From the IMG/VR virus record IMGVR_UViG_3300047157_000100, positions 1 through 40,151 of that record: DNA of 40,151 nt. One strand, 5' to 3'. The DNA comes from a virus. Shown piece by piece: positions 15,266-25,362 of the stretch. The notes below the pieces were generated by a model. The model worked only from the letters and a program-made list of their open reading frames with translations. It was not told the DNA's origin and searched no databases. The translations under genes and the position numbers were made by a program. Within the stretch, counting starts at the first letter, position 1, and the number at the start of each line of letters is the position of its first letter.

Positions 15266-17781
15266 TGTCTGCACCAAAATTAGAACCTAACTTAAACTTA
15301 GGTGATTTTGATCTCGGCAATGTAAACGGCATTGACTTGAGTGCTATTCTAGAAAATAAGCCTAGCCCTGTAGTTCGGGGTGACGACGGGAATATGTATT
15401 ATTCCAATGCTTATTATACACCGAGTGGTTGGCAGACAGACCCAGACTTTAGCACACCAGTGTACTATTTTAATCAGCCATCTGAGCTAGGTGATGTACG
15501 TAAAATATACTTTGATGTTGAGGACGATGGTTCTGTAACAACTCAGGGATCTTGGCAGACAGAAGAAACAATTAAGAGCTTCTGGGATGCCGACGAGGGA
15601 ATGGGTTACTTTAAAGAAGCTAACCCTGATTTAACTTACGACAACTGGATGAGCTTTGTAAAGGAGTCCTCAGCCTTAAATGCTCAAGGTCTTAATCAAT
15701 ACGACAACCCTGAAGAATATAAAGCCTTAAGTGAGAGTTACGGAATAGTAGAAGGCTTTCAGAACGACGATGGTGACTTGTTCCGATGGAATGGCACAAG
15801 TTTTACTAAGACTTATAAAACCCCTCAGGTTGATTACGCTAAAGAACTTATTAAAACCGCTGTACTAGCAGCAGCTACTTGGGGAGTAGCTAATGCAGCC
15901 ATTGGGACATCTCTAAAGGGTTTCTTCACTACACAACTAGGGATGAGTGGAGCAGCAGCGAGTGCCGCCACATCGTCTTTAGTTTCCGCAGGCATACAGG
16001 GAGTACTTGGGGAGGAATTAACGGTAGAGGGTGTTTTAGGCAGTGCTTTAGGCGCTGGGCTAGGTACTCAGTTTTCACAGTTAGGTATATTCTCAGAGTT
16101 ATCTGCTGCTTCTACGTCTGCTATAGCTTCTGCCTCTGCTTCTGCTATAGAACAAGGTATTATTAATGGTACTGTAGACCTAGAAACTGTTATTACTTCA
16201 GGAGCACTAGGTGGTGGTCTTGAAATAGGCAAAGATTTACTTTCTTCATTATCAGGAAATCAGGCCTTTACCTTTGGTGGTCTAATTGAGGAGGGGTCTA
16301 GTACCTATGAGTTTTTCAACGGTGCTATAGATCCTACTAGCGGTTTGTACACTGGTGGACTAATCGGTGACGTTAGGGGTTCCTTTAATCAGTTTGTAGA
16401 ACAGAATATAACTGGTGGCGCTTGGTGGGAAGGTGCGTCAGAACAGTATGATACGATTGAGGAGTTTGATAACGGTAAAGTCCTAGCTACTATGTACGAT
16501 GGTTCTGAAGTTTATTACGATTCCATGCAAGACTTTATTAAAGCAGGTTTTGTTGATGTAGAAGGAACTAGTGACTTTTTCGACTTATTTACGTCAGGTG
16601 TGGATATTGCTAAGTCAGGCGTAGAAGCAGGGCTAGACTCTATTATATCAGTGATACCTGATAGCTGGTTTGATACGCTAGAAGAATGGATTAGGAAACA
16701 AAGTGAAGGAGGTAGCCACACTACAGAAGGTGGTACTACTGTAACAGTATCAACTACAGGACCCGGAGATAACAACGGTGGGTCTGGTGCTGACTTTGAT
16801 TGTTCTACAGTAAACAGAGTACAAACATCAGATGCTACAGAAGAAGAGTCTTGTGGCCCTTGTATAGAGGGTTTTCAATCTGATGAATTTGGAAAGTGCG
16901 TATCAGCAGAAACAGTAGAGGTTTGTCCTGAAGGACAGGTGTACAACGAGGTCGCTGGTGCTTGTGTTGATGAAGTCTTTTTCACTCCCGGCCAACCTTG
17001 TAACACTAGCGATGGTCAGCAGGGTATCTTTGATGACGAGGGAGGTTGCTACGTACCCACTACAGGAACCGGAGGAACCGGAGGAACCGGTGAGTGTGGT
17101 GAAGGTGAGCAATATAATGAAGAAACACAGAAGTGTGAGACAGTAACAGCAGGGCCTCCGGGCGGTGGTGGTCCTGAGTCTTGTGAAGGTAATAAAGTTA
17201 GAGATGCACAAGGAAACTGTGTTGACCCTATTGATTCCCTATGTAGCCAACCAAGGCCTGAGGAATACGGGTTTGAACAGATTAACTGGGATAAACTGTG
17301 TGGTGAAACTCCTGTAACACCGGGTCCCGGCAACGGTAATCCTCCACCCCCTGATGGTTGTCCAGAGGGTCAGACTAGGAACGCTGAAGGAATATGTGTA
17401 GCTATTACTAATGGTCCTCCTGTTATAGTTGAGCCTCCTCCTCCGGGATCACCTTGTGCACAACAGAACAGGGGACAAAATGAAGATGGCTCCTGTGGTG
17501 ACTGTTTACCGGGTTACATGATTGATCCAAAGGGTTTGGACCAGTGTGTGCCTACAGGGATACCAGTTACTACTCCTGCGCCTCCACCGGCTCCTGAGCC
17601 TACTGGGGGTGGCAGTGTTGGCGGTGGTGGCACTGGTATGTTTAAGCCAGCAAATGTTTCTATGGGATACAACAGAACGCCTGAGTTAGTGGTGTCAAAT
17701 AAACCCTATACAGATTATGCAGCAGAGTTAGACGCACAAGTTCAACGTTTGTTGACTCAACGTAATAAGGATATAGTATGA
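15265..17781 (+). CDS. Large cysteine-rich virion protein (probable)
   Basis: ATG at 15265 overlaps the lipoprotein stop (TGATG). The product has about 838 residues in three parts: a beta/aromatic N-terminal 190 residues; a 120-residue alanine/glycine-rich hydrophobic stretch (about 195-320) that could cross or disturb a membrane; and a Pro/Gly-rich C-terminal third from about 505 with at least six cysteine-bearing repeats of the type CPEGQxxNxxxGxCV. The cysteines suggest disulfides formed outside the cytoplasm. The last 60 residues are helical and end QRLLTQRNKDIV. Related repeats occur in the next protein. Probably a tail or ejected protein; no enzyme motif seen. Confidence 0.65.
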   Translation: MSAPKLEPNLNLGDFDLGNVNGIDLSAILENKPSPVVRGDDGNMYYSNAYYTPSGWQTDPDFSTPVYYFNQPSELGDVRKIYFDVEDDGSVTTQGSWQTEETIKSFWDADEGMGYFKEANPDLTYDNWMSFVKESSALNAQGLNQYDNPEEYKALSESYGIVEGFQNDDGDLFRWNGTSFTKTYKTPQVDYAKELIKTAVLAAATWGVANAAIGTSLKGFFTTQLGMSGAAASAATSSLVSAGIQGVLGEELTVEGVLGSALGAGLGTQFSQLGIFSELSAASTSAIASASASAIEQGIINGTVDLETVITSGALGGGLEIGKDLLSSLSGNQAFTFGGLIEEGSSTYEFFNGAIDPTSGLYTGGLIGDVRGSFNQFVEQNITGGAWWEGASEQYDTIEEFDNGKVLATMYDGSEVYYDSMQDFIKAGFVDVEGTSDFFDLFTSGVDIAKSGVEAGLDSIISVIPDSWFDTLEEWIRKQSEGGSHTTEGGTTVTVSTTGPGDNNGGSGADFDCSTVNRVQTSDATEEESCGPCIEGFQSDEFGKCVSAETVEVCPEGQVYNEVAGACVDEVFFTPGQPCNTSDGQQGIFDDEGGCYVPTTGTGGTGGTGECGEGEQYNEETQKCETVTAGPPGGGGPESCEGNKVRDAQGNCVDPIDSLCSQPRPEEYGFEQINWDKLCGETPVTPGPGNGNPPPPDGCPEGQTRNAEGICVAITNGPPVIVEPPPPGSPCAQQNRGQNEDGSCGDCLPGYMIDPKGLDQCVPTGIPVTTPAPPPAPEPTGGGSVGGGGTGMFKPANVSMGYNRTPELVVSNKPYTDYAAELDAQVQRLLTQRNKDIV

Positions 17782-18752
17782 CTTCTTTTGGACCACAAGC
17801 ACCACCTACTCCAGTGCAAGGTACGTTCTGTACTCAAGCTAACGGAGAGCAGGGTGTAATTAATGATAGGGGCCAGTGTGTTTCTCAGGCTCCTCTGTTT
17901 GCTCCTAGTACTATGCACTTGTTTAATAAAAACAACGTACCTAATCCTAATGAGAATATAGACTCTGGTCGATACGGAACAGAGGTAATTGATTACATTA
18001 TGGATGTAACTGGTGTTGACAACTCTGGAGGAGTAAAGCCGGGTTATTCAGGCTGGGAGCAATCAGCTATAATGGATAAATCTAGGCAGGAGGTAGAGAG
18101 AGCGTATCAACTGTACTTAGGTAGAGGGGCAGACAGTGGTGGTTTAGACTACTACAGTGAAAAGCTTAAGGAAGCCGCCATGCGTGGAAACTCTAGTGGC
18201 ATTAAGGCTGTAATGAATGAGATTAAAAACTCTCCTGAAGGACAGGCTTACGCTGCTTCTCAGGCAGCGCCAGTGACACCAGTGACACCTGTGACACCTC
18301 CAGTAGTATGTCCAGAGGGTCAAACACTTAACGAGGCAGGCGAGTGTGTATCATCTGGCCCAACTAACCTACCCGAGGGGACATACTTAGGGAAACAGTG
18401 TTCAGGCACTACAATGATTACATTGACTGCTGATGGACAAGGGGGATCAGTACAGTCTGCGGCCCCTAACTCAGCAGAATGTGGCTACCAAGCCCCACCT
18501 CCTCCTGCTGCTCCTGTACCCGGAGTGGACTTAGGGACTTCTACGTACACTTCCCCCGTAAATGCTGGAGTAGGTACAGTAACTGGGAATGCTGGGGGTT
18601 CAGGGGTAGGGGCTGTCTCTGGATACACCTATTCTCCTTATCAAATGCAACAAGGACAGAATATGACTCAGGGTGCCGCAGGACAGCCTGTAGATTACGT
18701 TAAAATGTTGCAGGGTTGGTTAACTAACAGCTTGTTTCAGGACATCATATGA
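17778..18752 (+). CDS. DUF4214-containing virion-associated protein
   Basis: 324 residues; the start overlaps the upstream stop (ATGA). Residues about 105-165 fit a DUF4214 unit (YQLYLGRGADSGGLDYYSEKL), a module found in bacterial surface and adhesion-type proteins. The flanks carry the cysteine motifs shared with the upstream protein (FCTQANGEQGVINDRGQCV near residue 17 and VCPEGQTLNEAGECV near residue 178). The rest is Pro/Gly-rich. A secreted-like composition in a structural operon suggests a virion protein acting outside the cytoplasm. Confidence 0.7.
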   Translation: MTSFGPQAPPTPVQGTFCTQANGEQGVINDRGQCVSQAPLFAPSTMHLFNKNNVPNPNENIDSGRYGTEVIDYIMDVTGVDNSGGVKPGYSGWEQSAIMDKSRQEVERAYQLYLGRGADSGGLDYYSEKLKEAAMRGNSSGIKAVMNEIKNSPEGQAYAASQAAPVTPVTPVTPPVVCPEGQTLNEAGECVSSGPTNLPEGTYLGKQCSGTTMITLTADGQGGSVQSAAPNSAECGYQAPPPPAAPVPGVDLGTSTYTSPVNAGVGTVTGNAGGSGVGAVSGYTYSPYQMQQGQNMTQGAAGQPVDYVKMLQGWLTNSLFQDII

Positions 18753-19396
18753 CATACTTAAATTTAGTAAATAATGTACTGAGGCGTCTACGGGAAGACC
18801 AAGTAACGACGGTATACGCTAATACTTATAGTACTATGGTTGGTGACTTTATTAACGATGCTAAGGGTATCATTGAAACCGCTTGGGATTGGTCACATCT
18901 TAGGAAGACTGTAGATATTTCTACTATAGATGGTCTACATACGTATTCTCTGTTAGGTACTCAGGACTACGGAAAGATCCTTACGATTATGAATGATACA
19001 GCAGATATGCCTATGGAGTACCGCCCACAGTCTTGGGTTGACGAGAAATACGTCTTAGGTGCTGCTGCTGAGGGTATCCCTACGTTCTATACGTACAACG
19101 GTGTTGATGACGCTGGGGACTCTCAGATTGACTTGTACCCTAGGCCTAACGACACTTACGTTATTAAGGCTAAGATGGTAATTAGGAATGCTCCGCTGGC
19201 TGTTGACGCTGACAAACTGTTTATCCCTAGTCAGCCTGTGATACATTTGGCCTTAGCGTTAGCATCTCGTGAGCGAGGGGAGACAGGCGGTACATCTACC
19301 CCTGAGTACTTTGCTCTAGCTGACAAATACTTATCAGATGCAATCGCTATGGATGCACAGAAGCACCCTGACGAAACCATCTGGTACACACCCTAG
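18749..19396 (+). CDS. Tail adaptor protein (tail tubular protein A-like)
   Basis: A 215-residue protein of the size of the T7 gp11-type adaptor that connects portal and tail nozzle. The N-terminus MTYLNLVNNVLRRLREDQVT is the helical start typical of this family, and WDWSHLRK (about 46-53), LYPRPNDTYVIKAKM and a C-terminal helix follow in the expected order. It overlaps the previous gene by ATGA and precedes the large beta-propeller-like tail gene, which matches the A-then-B order of the nozzle genes. Confidence 0.75.
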   Translation: MTYLNLVNNVLRRLREDQVTTVYANTYSTMVGDFINDAKGIIETAWDWSHLRKTVDISTIDGLHTYSLLGTQDYGKILTIMNDTADMPMEYRPQSWVDEKYVLGAAAEGIPTFYTYNGVDDAGDSQIDLYPRPNDTYVIKAKMVIRNAPLAVDADKLFIPSQPVIHLALALASRERGETGGTSTPEYFALADKYLSDAIAMDAQKHPDETIWYTP

Positions 19397-19404
19397 GAGT
19401 ACTT

Positions 19405-20928
19405 ATGGCTCAGCCATTACAAAGCCTGAATTTAGTTGCTCCTGCTTTCATGGGGGTAAACACTGAAGACTCACCTATAGCACAGGATACTTCTTTTGCT
19501 GAGGTTGCTGATAACGCCATCATTGATAGACGGGGGCGTCTTGCGGCCCGTAAAGGAAACTCTGTTATTACTGAAGATGTTACATTACTTGACGGTGACT
19601 ACATTACTAACATTCACGAGTTTTACGATAACAACCGTAACGAGATAATCTTTAGTACAGGCAACAATAAGATTATGATGGGCCTAGATACATTAGTAGA
19701 TGTTACGCCTGCTGGGTACACTATAACAGACAATGATTGGAAGATAGTAAACTTTAATGACCATGCTTACTTCTTCCAGAGGGGTCACGAGCCTCTGGTT
19801 TACAGTGAAGACTTAGGTTCTCTAACTAAGATGTCTGAGGTTCCGGGTGCTGTCATGGGTGCTGACCAATACTCTCACGAGGTCTGTGCAGCTTACGGTA
19901 GACTCTGGGTTGTTGGTAACGAAACTGATGACACTATTATTTATTGGTCTGATCTATTAATAGGACAAGATTTTGATGGTGGTTCTAGTGGTTCTATTAA
20001 TGTGTCAGAAGCGTGGCCTAACGGGTTTGATGTAGTAGTTGCTATTGCGGCTTACAACGACTTCTTAGTTATCTTTGGGGAGAACAATACCCTAGTTTAC
20101 GCAGGTGCCTCTAGTCCTGCATCTATGGAGTTGTCTGATACTATCCCAGGTGTAGGCTGTGTAGACAGGAAGAGTGTTCAGTCGATAGGTACAGACTTGT
20201 TATTCCTGACACCCACGGGACTGAGAGGCCTAGGTAGGACAATACAAGAGAAGTCCTCGCCTCTGTCTGACTTGAGTAGAAACATAAAGCAAGAATTAAT
20301 TGCTAACACACTAGAATCTAAGGTATCTGTGAGTACTGTGTACAGTCCAGAGAATTACTTTTACCTCTTGTGTTTCCCTGATCTCAACTTAGTGTACTGC
20401 TTTGACGTTAGGACAGTACTAGAAAATGGAGGGTACAGGGTTACTAGATGGCCTAGTGTAGACTTTCATTCCTTCCACAGGGACAGAAACGGTGATATAT
20501 ACATAGGTTGTGAGGACGGCATAGGACTGTACAAAGGGTACAGAGACAATGGTAACCCTTACAGGTTCCGATACTTCAGTCCCGGCCTAACCTTTGGTGA
20601 CTCCTCTAAGATCAAAATGCTTAAGAAGATTAGGCCTACTTTGATTGGTGGGGACTACACAGATATTTTCCTTAAGTGGTCTTACGACTTCTCTCAGAAT
20701 CACAGTTCCAGCACCTTTAGAACAAAGGATAGCGGATCTTCTTTTTACAATGAATCAGAGTTCACCGAATCAAGTTACGCATCTAACGGAGAAACCATCA
20801 GTAGAGTATCGTTAAACACTACTGGATTTGGTACTGTTGTTAGTGTAGGACTTGAATCAGACATCGATGGTGTCCCTCTGTCCATCCAAGAAATGAACGT
20901 ACTAGCGTTAATAGGTAAAACTATATGA
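19405..20928 (+). CDS. Tail nozzle/stabilisation protein (tubular protein B-like)
   Basis: 507 residues, mostly beta. The opening APAFMGVNTEDSPI and DNAIIDRRGRLAARKGNSVI are hallmark segments of phage tail-stabilisation proteins (P22 gp10/T7 gp12-like families). Repeated blade-like elements follow (LVYSEDLG, GRLWVVGNETDDTIIYWSD, DFLVIFGENNTLVYAG), as in a beta-propeller. It forms the distal tail tube together with the adaptor just upstream. GGAG lies before the start. Exact family naming is uncertain, but a tail-tube role is well supported. Confidence 0.75.
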   Translation: MAQPLQSLNLVAPAFMGVNTEDSPIAQDTSFAEVADNAIIDRRGRLAARKGNSVITEDVTLLDGDYITNIHEFYDNNRNEIIFSTGNNKIMMGLDTLVDVTPAGYTITDNDWKIVNFNDHAYFFQRGHEPLVYSEDLGSLTKMSEVPGAVMGADQYSHEVCAAYGRLWVVGNETDDTIIYWSDLLIGQDFDGGSSGSINVSEAWPNGFDVVVAIAAYNDFLVIFGENNTLVYAGASSPASMELSDTIPGVGCVDRKSVQSIGTDLLFLTPTGLRGLGRTIQEKSSPLSDLSRNIKQELIANTLESKVSVSTVYSPENYFYLLCFPDLNLVYCFDVRTVLENGGYRVTRWPSVDFHSFHRDRNGDIYIGCEDGIGLYKGYRDNGNPYRFRYFSPGLTFGDSSKIKMLKKIRPTLIGGDYTDIFLKWSYDFSQNHSSSTFRTKDSGSSFYNESEFTESSYASNGETISRVSLNTTGFGTVVSVGLESDIDGVPLSIQEMNVLALIGKTI

Positions 20929-20956
20929 TTACTACTAAGAACAGGGGTATTCTCTA

Positions 20957-22396
20957 ATGAGTATTGATAAATGGTTAGGATTTGGTACTGCCATTGGTGG
21001 AGGCCTTCTTACAAAAGAAGCCTATGACCGCCTCAGTACTGTGGGTAATCAATCCTTTGCTGGTGCTACTCTGGATGACGGCACAAGGCTACCGGGAGCA
21101 GCACAGATTGCTACTGAAGGCCTAGGGCTATCTCAGTTTAGGCCGTATACACTAACGTCTAGCACAGGGTCTTCCTTTGGTGTAAGCCCTACAGTAGACC
21201 CTACTACTGGTGTAGTTACTGACTTGAATGCTAGTACAACTCTAGGGGCACAAGAGCAGGCCATGCAGGACGAAATGCTCCGCAGGGCAGGCAACAATAT
21301 ATTTAGTGATCCCAGAGGAGTTGCAGAGACTCGCTTTGGTGCTCAAGCCGCTATAGACCGTGGTAACGAACAGCTTATCAATAATCCTTACGGACTACTG
21401 AATCAGCAATTGTTAGCACAGGGTGCTTCAGATTTAGGCGGTCAGTTCATGCAGCAGGCGGGTCAAAGCACAGGTGCTCGTGAGACTGACGTTTATAACC
21501 GCATGAGGGCTATGCAGGCACCTGAGGAGCAACGTCAGCAGTTAGCTCTTGAGGAGCGTCTGTATAACCAAGGTAGAAGTGGTGTACAGACTAATATGTA
21601 CGGAGGTACGCCAGAGCAGTTTGCTTTGTCTAAGGCTCAAGCAGAAGCTCAGAATCAATCGTCCTTAATGGCCATTCAACAGGCACAAGCAGAGCAGGCA
21701 CAGCAGGCTGGCTTTGGTAAGGACTTCTACGGATTAAGTAGTGACTTGGCCTCTGCTGAGGGTGCTATGCGTGATGCACAACAGAAACGTGCTTACGAGT
21801 CTATGGGCTTTGGTTCAGCGCAGTACGGTGCAGCCACAGGCCTCGCCAGCGATCAACAGGCGCTTAACATGGCCCTGCTGACAGGTTCATATCTGCCACA
21901 AGCTAACATGCTCAACCAGATTAGTGCTACTGATATGTTCCCACAGTTACAGCAACAAGCACAGCAGTACGGTGTAGGTAACTACAGTGAGGGTATGATG
22001 TCAGGTATTCAGGCACGTATGGCCGCAGAGACAGCTAGAGCTAATCTCTTGGGTCAGGTGGGCACAGGACTCTTAAGTGGTCTTACGCAACCTGTGTCTA
22101 ACGGTAAGGGTGGAATTGGTTCAATACTAGGTGGAATACTAGGAGGCACCTCAGACGTTAGACTGAAGACTAACATTGACAAGGTTGCTACAGTTAACGG
22201 TATTAATCTGTACACTTGGGATTGGAACGAAGAAGGACAGAAGTTCTCTAACAACAACATGACCTTTGGTGTTCTTGCACAAGAGATTGCAGAGGTTAGA
22301 CCTTCCGCAGTAGCTACAGATAGCAACGGTTACTTGATGGTAGACTACAGTCAGATCCCTGAAGCATCATCTGCTGTATATCTAGGAGGTTCTTAA
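20957..22396 (+). CDS. Virion protein with C-terminal S74 (intramolecular chaperone-like) domain
   Basis: 479 residues. The first 390 are rich in Gln, Ala and Gly with long helical stretches (for example LMAIQQAQAEQAQQAGFG near 240), like podovirus internal or ejection proteins. The last 82 residues (398-479) match a peptidase S74 domain: TSDVRLKTNI with the Ser-Asp self-cleavage site, then FGVLAQEIAEVRPSAV and VDYSQI. S74 domains fold trimeric fibres and cut themselves off. Here the domain is short (usual length about 100-160), and its host protein is not an obvious spike. Confidence 0.7.
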   Translation: MSIDKWLGFGTAIGGGLLTKEAYDRLSTVGNQSFAGATLDDGTRLPGAAQIATEGLGLSQFRPYTLTSSTGSSFGVSPTVDPTTGVVTDLNASTTLGAQEQAMQDEMLRRAGNNIFSDPRGVAETRFGAQAAIDRGNEQLINNPYGLLNQQLLAQGASDLGGQFMQQAGQSTGARETDVYNRMRAMQAPEEQRQQLALEERLYNQGRSGVQTNMYGGTPEQFALSKAQAEAQNQSSLMAIQQAQAEQAQQAGFGKDFYGLSSDLASAEGAMRDAQQKRAYESMGFGSAQYGAATGLASDQQALNMALLTGSYLPQANMLNQISATDMFPQLQQQAQQYGVGNYSEGMMSGIQARMAAETARANLLGQVGTGLLSGLTQPVSNGKGGIGSILGGILGGTSDVRLKTNIDKVATVNGINLYTWDWNEEGQKFSNNNMTFGVLAQEIAEVRPSAVATDSNGYLMVDYSQIPEASSAVYLGGS

Positions 22397-22398
22397 GC

Positions 22399-23739
22399 AT
22401 GGCTAAGTTTTCAGATCAATTTATACAAGGACTCCTTAACCCAAGTTACTCTCAAGGTTTGTTTGAGGCCGCTAAAGGCGTGGGGGCAACTCCGGGCATT
22501 ATGATGGCTGAGAAAAACCGAGTGGCTGCTCAGGATGAGGTACAGAAGTTACTACAGCAGTACGCTAATGATCCTAAACAACTAAGAATGCTGGCACAAA
22601 AGTACGCCGTGGCTGGTGATGAAAACCTAGCTAAAACTTTTGAAGCTGCAGCACAAACAGCGAGTAAGCAACAGTCGGCACAAGCAGATCAACTGGCATC
22701 AGAGGTTAATAGCCAATTAGATATAACAAAGAAAACACAAGAATCGGTCATGTTAAAACAGATGAAAGATTCTTTGGCTACTACAGCAGATAAACTAAAC
22801 ATGCCTGAGTTAGCTAGGGCTGTTAGAATGTCTACTGATAAAGATGAGCTTGCTGACATTGCTAAAGAGATACGGAAAGCTCAGATTAAAAGAGCACCCT
22901 CACAGACTGTAGGACAAAGGCTACAAAGGGCCTTATCCGCTGGCTTTAGTAAGAAAGAGTTTGATGACTCTGGAATGGGTAAATCATCAGATGAAATCTT
23001 TGAGAAGTGGATGACGGGACAGAAGGGTGATACAGAGGCTTGGGTCGATGGGGAGAATAACATAGCCGCCTATCGGTTTAATCAGTCTGGTAAGGTGTAC
23101 AATGAGGCGACTCAAACTTTTGTAGAGCCTAGTGCTTTAGGTTTAGTACAAAAGGCACCTTCAGTACAGAAGGTATTAGACGCCAGTTCTAAGTTAGGTG
23201 GAGAACTTCAGAAGGCCAACGCTGACGATATTATAGAACAGCGCAAGAATGCTAGGGCCGCTGTTACTTCTATCCAAAGACTAGACAGACAGTTAGCGCG
23301 AGTTGGTAGTATGCCTACAGGTATTGCGGCTAATCTTGAATCAGGTCTAAAGCAAGTAGGACAACTAATTGGAATGCCTTATGATGAAGAGTTAGTTAAT
23401 GCGCAAACATATATGATCGAAGCGGCTACGTTTGTTAAAGAACAAATCAAGGCCTTTGGATCAGGTACTGGACTTAGTGACAAAGACTTACAGTTTACTG
23501 AGAGAATGGTAGGTGCTGATCCTACAGTTCAAGCAGCGACTCTTGAGAAAATCCTAGGTCTATATCGTCAGGCCGCAGTAGATACTGTGCAGTCTTACAA
23601 CAAGGTAATTAACGCCACAAGTAAGCAACTATCCGCAGATGATATGGTAGGCTTTTATCCGTTAGTAATTCCTGAGTCTGAGCAGCCTGCGCTATCGACT
23701 GAGGCCCTAAAGTATATACCACAGTCAACAGGGGGTTAA
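22399..23739 (+). CDS. Internal virion/ejection protein candidate (446 aa)
   Basis: A 446-residue protein, predominantly alpha-helical, rich in Ala, Gln and Lys. Helical blocks include KSSDEIFEKWM and DIIEQRKNARAAVTSIQRLDRQLARV. No membrane span or enzyme motif is visible. GGAGG lies 11 bases before the ATG. It lies in the block of large genes after the tail nozzle, where T7-like phages encode the core proteins that are ejected into the host with the DNA; that is the basis for the call. Confidence 0.5.
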   Translation: MAKFSDQFIQGLLNPSYSQGLFEAAKGVGATPGIMMAEKNRVAAQDEVQKLLQQYANDPKQLRMLAQKYAVAGDENLAKTFEAAAQTASKQQSAQADQLASEVNSQLDITKKTQESVMLKQMKDSLATTADKLNMPELARAVRMSTDKDELADIAKEIRKAQIKRAPSQTVGQRLQRALSAGFSKKEFDDSGMGKSSDEIFEKWMTGQKGDTEAWVDGENNIAAYRFNQSGKVYNEATQTFVEPSALGLVQKAPSVQKVLDASSKLGGELQKANADDIIEQRKNARAAVTSIQRLDRQLARVGSMPTGIAANLESGLKQVGQLIGMPYDEELVNAQTYMIEAATFVKEQIKAFGSGTGLSDKDLQFTERMVGADPTVQAATLEKILGLYRQAAVDTVQSYNKVINATSKQLSADDMVGFYPLVIPESEQPALSTEALKYIPQSTGG

Positions 23740-23742
23740 TAA

Positions 23743-25362
23743 GTGTCCTATACAAGGGAACAATTAATTGAAGGCCTTAACGCTGCGGCGAGCGCAGGGG
23801 ACAATAAAGCTGCTAACGAAATTGGTGCCTTACTAGCTCAGATGGATGCTGCAAATGCTCCTCCTCCAGATCCTAATGTTCGTAGACCTGATGAAAGCTA
23901 TCTTGAGGGAGTACAGCGTCGATGGAGAGCATCAGACTTTTTAACACCAACACAGGAATTTGTACCTGAGATACAAGAGCGTTTGGATATAACTAGAGAT
24001 CCTATGTCAGAGGACAATAGAACCTCACGTTCTGTCGGAGTCGGGCTGACTCAGGCTGCTAGAACAGGTGGTGAATTAGTGTTGGAAGCAGGGTCAGTAG
24101 TTCTACCTGACTTTGTACGGGATGGCATGAGTTTCTTAGGCGAATCTAGTTACGCGAAAGCTGCTGGCTACGCTATATCTCAAGGCCTAGAAGCGTACCA
24201 AGGGTGGGCTAAAGACAACCCTAAAATGGCCGAAGAGCTTGAAACTTTTGTGGATATTTCCGCACTGTTCTCTCCTAGGCCTGATCTAATAAACTTAGAC
24301 AAGACTATACTGAACGCTCGTAAGTCTGGTACAGGCTCTAAGATTTCAAAAGAAAAGGCGGCTTTCACTAGTTTACTTGCTCCTGAGAACTTGGACACGA
24401 CGGACAGAACAAAAAAGAGTGGACTTATCAACACTGAAGAATGGGTTCCTAATGAGTTTGAAGATGGGGTCATTGACTTAGTACAGACTATACCGGGTAT
24501 TAAGCCTTATGGTACTGTCCACGAAAATTTTAGAACTATGCAAAACCATGTTGATTCTAAGAGGGTAGAAACAGATAACCGTGTTGGGGCACAGAATAAA
24601 CAAATAGACCTAGACGGATTAAAGCTTGAGTTTGATGAGGCAATAGAGGATTACTTAGCATCAGATGTTGTTTCTTTGGCATCTCCACAAGCTAAAAAAG
24701 CCATAGAGCAGATGGTGTCTAGTGCTAGAACAATACTTAACTCAGAAGGTAACGATTTGCTAGGCGTACTAAACGCACGTAGGCGGTTTGATGAAGCCAA
24801 CAGACGCTCTGGTACTAATTTAGATGCTGACGTAGCTACTTACAAAGTAGAGGCAGCTTTAACAATCCGTACAGTACTAAACGATTACCTCAAGAAAAAC
24901 ACAAAGGGTGATGAATTACATCAACTACTAAATGACCAACACCTTACGCTAACTGCACTAGACCGTTTAACAAACAAAAGAAACTTAGAGGGTAAAAACG
25001 CGATTGCTAGGGGTATTCAGAATTTAGAAAAGTCCACAGGTGTTCGTGTACCACAATCAGCCCTCTCTGTTCTCGCCCTAGGTACTGTGGGTGCTTCTGG
25101 TGCGGCTGCTCTAGGTGGCGCATGGCTTACTGTAGGCCTAGGTGCAGGCGTTGGTGGCATCGCTGGTATGCAGATAGCTAGACACGGTAAAGCGGCAGTA
25201 CTAAAAGCCTACGCTGAAGCTCTGTCAGCTATGCAGAAAGCTATAAAGACAGTAAACGATCCAGCTAAACTTGAAGCCCTAGAGTTGGATAGGCAGGTTA
25301 TTGTTTCTCTTATGAACGATGCTAGAGAGATTGAGGAAGAGGAGCCTAAGGCTGATGAGTGA
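23743..25362 (+). CDS. Internal virion/ejection protein candidate with hydrophobic segment (539 aa)
   Basis: Starts with GTG at 23743 behind AGGGGGTTAATAA. 539 residues, charged and helical over most of the length; near residues 440-480 there is a glycine/alanine-rich hydrophobic stretch (VLALGTVGASGAAALGGAWL onward) long enough to enter a membrane. The C-terminus is very acidic (EIEEEEPKADE). Such a profile suits an ejected protein that helps DNA cross the envelope. The 3' end overlaps the next start by 8 bases. No catalytic motif for peptidoglycan cleavage could be identified by eye. Confidence 0.5.
   Translation: MSYTREQLIEGLNAAASAGDNKAANEIGALLAQMDAANAPPPDPNVRRPDESYLEGVQRRWRASDFLTPTQEFVPEIQERLDITRDPMSEDNRTSRSVGVGLTQAARTGGELVLEAGSVVLPDFVRDGMSFLGESSYAKAAGYAISQGLEAYQGWAKDNPKMAEELETFVDISALFSPRPDLINLDKTILNARKSGTGSKISKEKAAFTSLLAPENLDTTDRTKKSGLINTEEWVPNEFEDGVIDLVQTIPGIKPYGTVHENFRTMQNHVDSKRVETDNRVGAQNKQIDLDGLKLEFDEAIEDYLASDVVSLASPQAKKAIEQMVSSARTILNSEGNDLLGVLNARRRFDEANRRSGTNLDADVATYKVEAALTIRTVLNDYLKKNTKGDELHQLLNDQHLTLTALDRLTNKRNLEGKNAIARGIQNLEKSTGVRVPQSALSVLALGTVGASGAAALGGAWLTVGLGAGVGGIAGMQIARHGKAAVLKAYAEALSAMQKAIKTVNDPAKLEALELDRQVIVSLMNDAREIEEEEPKADE

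Noticed and set aside
20924-20956. Ten-codon ORF between the tail nozzle and S74 genes
   Set aside because: Too short to support as a gene and probably only a translational bridge to the start at 20957.
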